Positions 6,989 through 8,986 of a stretch of DNA of 8,986 nt are shown here, one piece after another. A program made the position numbers and the translations under genes. Every line of letters starts with the position of its first letter. Positions within the stretch are counted from its first letter, which is position 1. Below the pieces are notes generated by a model that searched no databases, was not told where the DNA came from, and was given only the letters and a program-made list of their open reading frames with translations. The stretch comes from Actinomycetota bacterium (GTDB taxonomy: Bacteria > Actinomycetota > Actinomycetes > S36-B12): the NCBI GenBank assembly GCA_009700485.1, contig WLLZ01000071.1:1-8986 (forward strand). Direction: 5' to 3'.

Positions 6989-7408
6989 GTGCCTGATATT
7001 GACTGGGACACGCTCACACATGCTGCGCGCGAGGTTATGAGCAAGGCTTATGTGCCGTATTCTCGATTCAAAGTGGGTGTGGCCGGATTAGTCGATGACG
7101 GCCGAATCGTGGTTGGCTGCAATGTCGAGAATGCTTCATACGGGGTCGGGCTGTGTGCTGAATGCGGGATGGTTTCGAGCCTGCAAGCAACAGGTGGCGG
7201 CAAGTTAATAGCCGTAGCCTGTGTTGATCAACACGGCGCACCATTGATGCCATGCGGGCGTTGTCGCCAACTCCTGTGGGAGCACGGGCTGCCGACGACC
7301 TTATTAAGAACCCCCGAAGGAGTACTTCCGATGAGCGAAATATTGCCGCAGGCATTTGGCCCTCGAGACTTAATTGATAGAGCAGATGATGCGGTAAACC
7401 GTGGTTGA
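6989..7408 (+). CDS. cdd: Cytidine deaminase
   Basis: This 139-residue protein matches the short, tetrameric zinc cytidine deaminases, which convert cytidine and deoxycytidine to uridine and deoxyuridine plus ammonia in the cytoplasm. The zinc site is complete: Cys56-Ala-Glu58 in GLCAEC and Cys89/Cys92 in PCGRCRQ. Glu58 is the proton shuttle. Asn45 and Glu47 in CNVENASYG are the usual ribose-binding residues, and YVPYSRFKVG near the N-terminus is typical. It starts at GTG only two bases after the permease stop. It lies between the nucleoside importer and deoA, so it feeds imported cytosine nucleosides toward phosphorolysis. It overlaps deoA by eight bases. Confidence 0.95.
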   Translation: MPDIDWDTLTHAAREVMSKAYVPYSRFKVGVAGLVDDGRIVVGCNVENASYGVGLCAECGMVSSLQATGGGKLIAVACVDQHGAPLMPCGRCRQLLWEHGLPTTLLRTPEGVLPMSEILPQAFGPRDLIDRADDAVNRG

Positions 7409-8690
7409 GCCGTTTGCGGTAGTTGATGTAATTCGCACCAAGCGCGACAAGGGTGTGCTCACACCCGAGCAAATCGATTGGGTAATTGACGCGTATGTGC
7501 GAGGGCTAGTTGCAGAGGAGCAAATGGCTGCATTGGCCATGTCGATCTTCTTAAATGGCATGGACGATGGTGAAATTGTGCGCTGGACCGATGCGATGAT
7601 TCGTAGCGGTGAGCGCATGGATTTCGAAGCCCTCGATCGACCTACCGTTGATAAGCATTCCACCGGTGGGGTGGGTGACAAAATTACTCTCCCGTTGGTA
7701 CCGGTGGTGGCGGCATGCGGTGCTGCCGTACCGCAATTGAGTGGGCGAGGCCTTGGTCACACCGGTGGCACCCTCGACAAACTTGAGTCGATCAAAGGCT
7801 GGCGTGCGGAGCTCACGGCCGAGGAGATGTTCAATGTGCTGCAGGCGGTGGGCGGTGTTATCTGCGCCGCGGGGCCGGGGCTGGCACCAGCCGATAAGAA
7901 GCTCTACGCCTTACGTGATATAACGGCGACAGTGGAGTCGATCCCATTGATTGCGTCAAGCATTATGAGCAAGAAAATCGCCGAGGGTGCGAGCGGCCTG
8001 GTACTTGATGTTAAAACTGGGTCGGGCGCTTTTATGTCCGACCCGCTGCAAGCACGCAAATTGGCCGAGACCATGGTTCGGATCGGTAATGACTCAGGGG
8101 TGCGCACCAAGGCTTTGATTACCGCAATGGACGTACCTTTGGGCCTGATGGTGGGCAATGCTCTTGAGGTCCAAGAATCTGTCGACGTACTGGCTGGTGG
8201 TGGGCCGGCTGACATCATTGAGTTGACGGTCACATTAGCCCGCGAGATGCTCGAATTAGTGGGCCTCACCGATATAGACCCAGCCGATACCTTGCGTGAT
8301 GGCTCGGCCATGGATGTCTGGAATCGCATGATCGGCGCCCAAGGCGGTGACCCAGCAGCCCCGCTCCCGGTCGCTAAGCACTCCCAACAGATTCTTGCGA
8401 GTAAGGGCGGAGTACTTACCCAACTTGATGCGCTCAAGGTTGGCGTTGCGGCTTGGCGGCTCGGGGCCGGACGGGCCCGCAAGGAGGATCCAGTTTCGGC
8501 TGGTGCCGGGATCCAAATTCACGCCAAGCCGGGTGACCAAATTGTCGCCGGTGCGCCGTTGCTGACTTTGTATACCGATGATGAAAACAGATTTGCGGGG
8601 GCACTTTCGGCACTCGATGGTGCCACCGACATTGGCCCAACCGGCACGCCGATCACCAGGCTGCCTTTGGTTATCGAGAGGATCGGCTAA
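7401..8690 (+). CDS. deoA: Thymidine phosphorylase
   Basis: This 429-residue cytoplasmic enzyme splits thymidine (and deoxyuridine, possibly uridine) with phosphate to give the base and (deoxy)ribose-1-phosphate. An N-terminal helical domain (FAVVDVIRTKRD) comes first. The phosphate-binding loop KHSTGGVGDK follows at 85-94, then SGRGLGHTGGTLDKLE (114-129). Arg172, Ser187 and Lys191 match the pyrimidine-binding Arg171, Ser186 and Lys190 of the E. coli enzyme. The C-terminal alpha/beta lobe (about 345-429, with LTQLDALKVG and HAKPGDQI) is complete. It starts at GTG 7401, eight bases inside cdd, because EPFAVVDVIR is the family N-terminus. No clear ribosome site precedes it, so it is probably coupled to cdd. 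Sequence alone does not separate thymidine phosphorylase from the broader pyrimidine-nucleoside phosphorylase. Confidence 0.95.
   Translation: MVEPFAVVDVIRTKRDKGVLTPEQIDWVIDAYVRGLVAEEQMAALAMSIFLNGMDDGEIVRWTDAMIRSGERMDFEALDRPTVDKHSTGGVGDKITLPLVPVVAACGAAVPQLSGRGLGHTGGTLDKLESIKGWRAELTAEEMFNVLQAVGGVICAAGPGLAPADKKLYALRDITATVESIPLIASSIMSKKIAEGASGLVLDVKTGSGAFMSDPLQARKLAETMVRIGNDSGVRTKALITAMDVPLGLMVGNALEVQESVDVLAGGGPADIIELTVTLAREMLELVGLTDIDPADTLRDGSAMDVWNRMIGAQGGDPAAPLPVAKHSQQILASKGGVLTQLDALKVGVAAWRLGAGRARKEDPVSAGAGIQIHAKPGDQIVAGAPLLTLYTDDENRFAGALSALDGATDIGPTGTPITRLPLVIERIG
8676..8682 (+). promoter_or_regulatory. Ribosome binding site of the terminal cupin gene
   Basis: GAGAGGA at the end of deoA lies seven bases before ATG 8690. 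It supports that start even though the gene is cut by the window end. Confidence 0.5.
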
Positions 8691-8986
8691 TGCCCACCCT
8701 AATTTCAGCCCCGGTGCCGATCTCGGTGCCCGGAGGTAAGTTGATCGCGGAATTTGTTGGCCGCGTAGCAAGTGGAGACACTGGTGTCTCAATCGCGCAG
8801 ATGAGCGCCCCGGCTGGTTGGGATGAGCCGGCACAAACCCCTTTATTCGATGAGTTCACGGTGGTTCTGGAAGGTGCCGTCGACGTGGAAACCGCAGATG
8901 GGGTGCTAACAGTGTCAGCGGGGCAAGCCATCATCACGCGGGCCGGGGAGCGGATTCGCTATAGCTGCCCGGATGGGGCGAAATAC
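8690..8986 (+). CDS. Cupin-domain protein (partial, runs off the right edge)
   Basis: Ninety-nine codons without a stop begin at an ATG that shares one base with the deoA stop (TAATG). The protein has the double-psi beta-barrel rhythm of a small cupin. A first block, FDEFTVVLEG, gives Glu55 followed by six residues and Gly62, the end of cupin motif 1. A second, AGQAIITRAGERIRY (residues 77-91), matches motif 2 (G-x5-P-x-G-x2-H). The metal-binding residues are not there: no HxH precedes Glu55, the motif 2 proline is Arg84, and the histidine position is Ile89. It recalls the EutQ-like single-domain cupins. Its function is unknown to me. Its place in the operon suggests a role tied to nucleoside or pentose use, such as small-molecule sensing or sugar isomerisation, but that is inference. 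Confidence 0.75.
   Translation, partial: MPTLISAPVPISVPGGKLIAEFVGRVASGDTGVSIAQMSAPAGWDEPAQTPLFDEFTVVLEGAVDVETADGVLTVSAGQAIITRAGERIRYSCPDGAKY

Noticed and set aside
510..7639. CGATCG occurs about nine times, with two GCGATCGC octamers near 3242 and 3632 (similar to the cyanobacterial HIP1 site)
   Set aside because: The excess over chance is only about threefold by hand count, and common codons such as ATC and GCG explain much of it. Gene content is actinobacterial.
7904..8482. A 192-codon open frame on the - strand inside deoA, with similar long antisense frames at 648-1133, 2377-2805 and 8256-8834
   Set aside because: They lie opposite well-recognised genes, have compositions typical of GC-rich shadow frames, show no recognisable domain and have no ribosome site.

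Overview
This window looks like a chromosomal stretch from an actinobacterium (Actinomycetota) of moderate GC content, roughly 55-60% judged by eye. The evidence is the protein wording: a split acyl-CoA mutase large subunit, a BMP-type nucleoside lipoprotein with two mature cysteines, and actinobacterial-type cdd and deoA. GTG starts, short overlaps between genes and strong AAGGAG ribosome sites agree with this. The genus cannot be named from the sequence alone. All real genes are on the + strand and almost no DNA is non-coding.

Layout. (1) Bases 1-730 hold the C-terminal part of a B12-dependent acyl-CoA mutase large subunit (methylmalonyl-/isobutyryl-CoA mutase family, the form without its own B12 domain). 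(2) Bases 730-1662 encode a nucleoside hydrolase whose ATG overlaps the mutase stop (TAATG). (3) A 76-base gap carries a possible promoter or operator and a strong ribosome site. (4) Bases 1739-2893 encode a nucleoside-binding lipoprotein. (5) A 129-base gap holds a GAAA-capped GC-rich hairpin followed by AT-rich palindromes. (6) Bases 3023-8986 form a tightly packed run: a two-domain ABC ATPase, two permeases, cytidine deaminase (cdd), thymidine phosphorylase (deoA), and a cupin protein cut by the window end.

How the genes fit together. The lipoprotein, ATPase and two permeases make a complete BMP/Yuf-type nucleoside importer. The imported nucleosides can then be handled in the cytoplasm. 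Cytidine deaminase turns (deoxy)cytidine into (deoxy)uridine, thymidine phosphorylase splits pyrimidine deoxynucleosides into base plus deoxyribose-1-phosphate, and the nucleoside hydrolase splits ribonucleosides into base plus ribose. This is a recognisable salvage/catabolism locus, not a new type of system.

The less ordinary points are the coupling of the mutase to the nucleoside hydrolase, the hairpin between the lipoprotein gene and the transporter genes, and the terminal cupin, which lacks the usual metal-binding histidines. I see no tRNA, rRNA, CRISPR, insertion sequence or phage feature.
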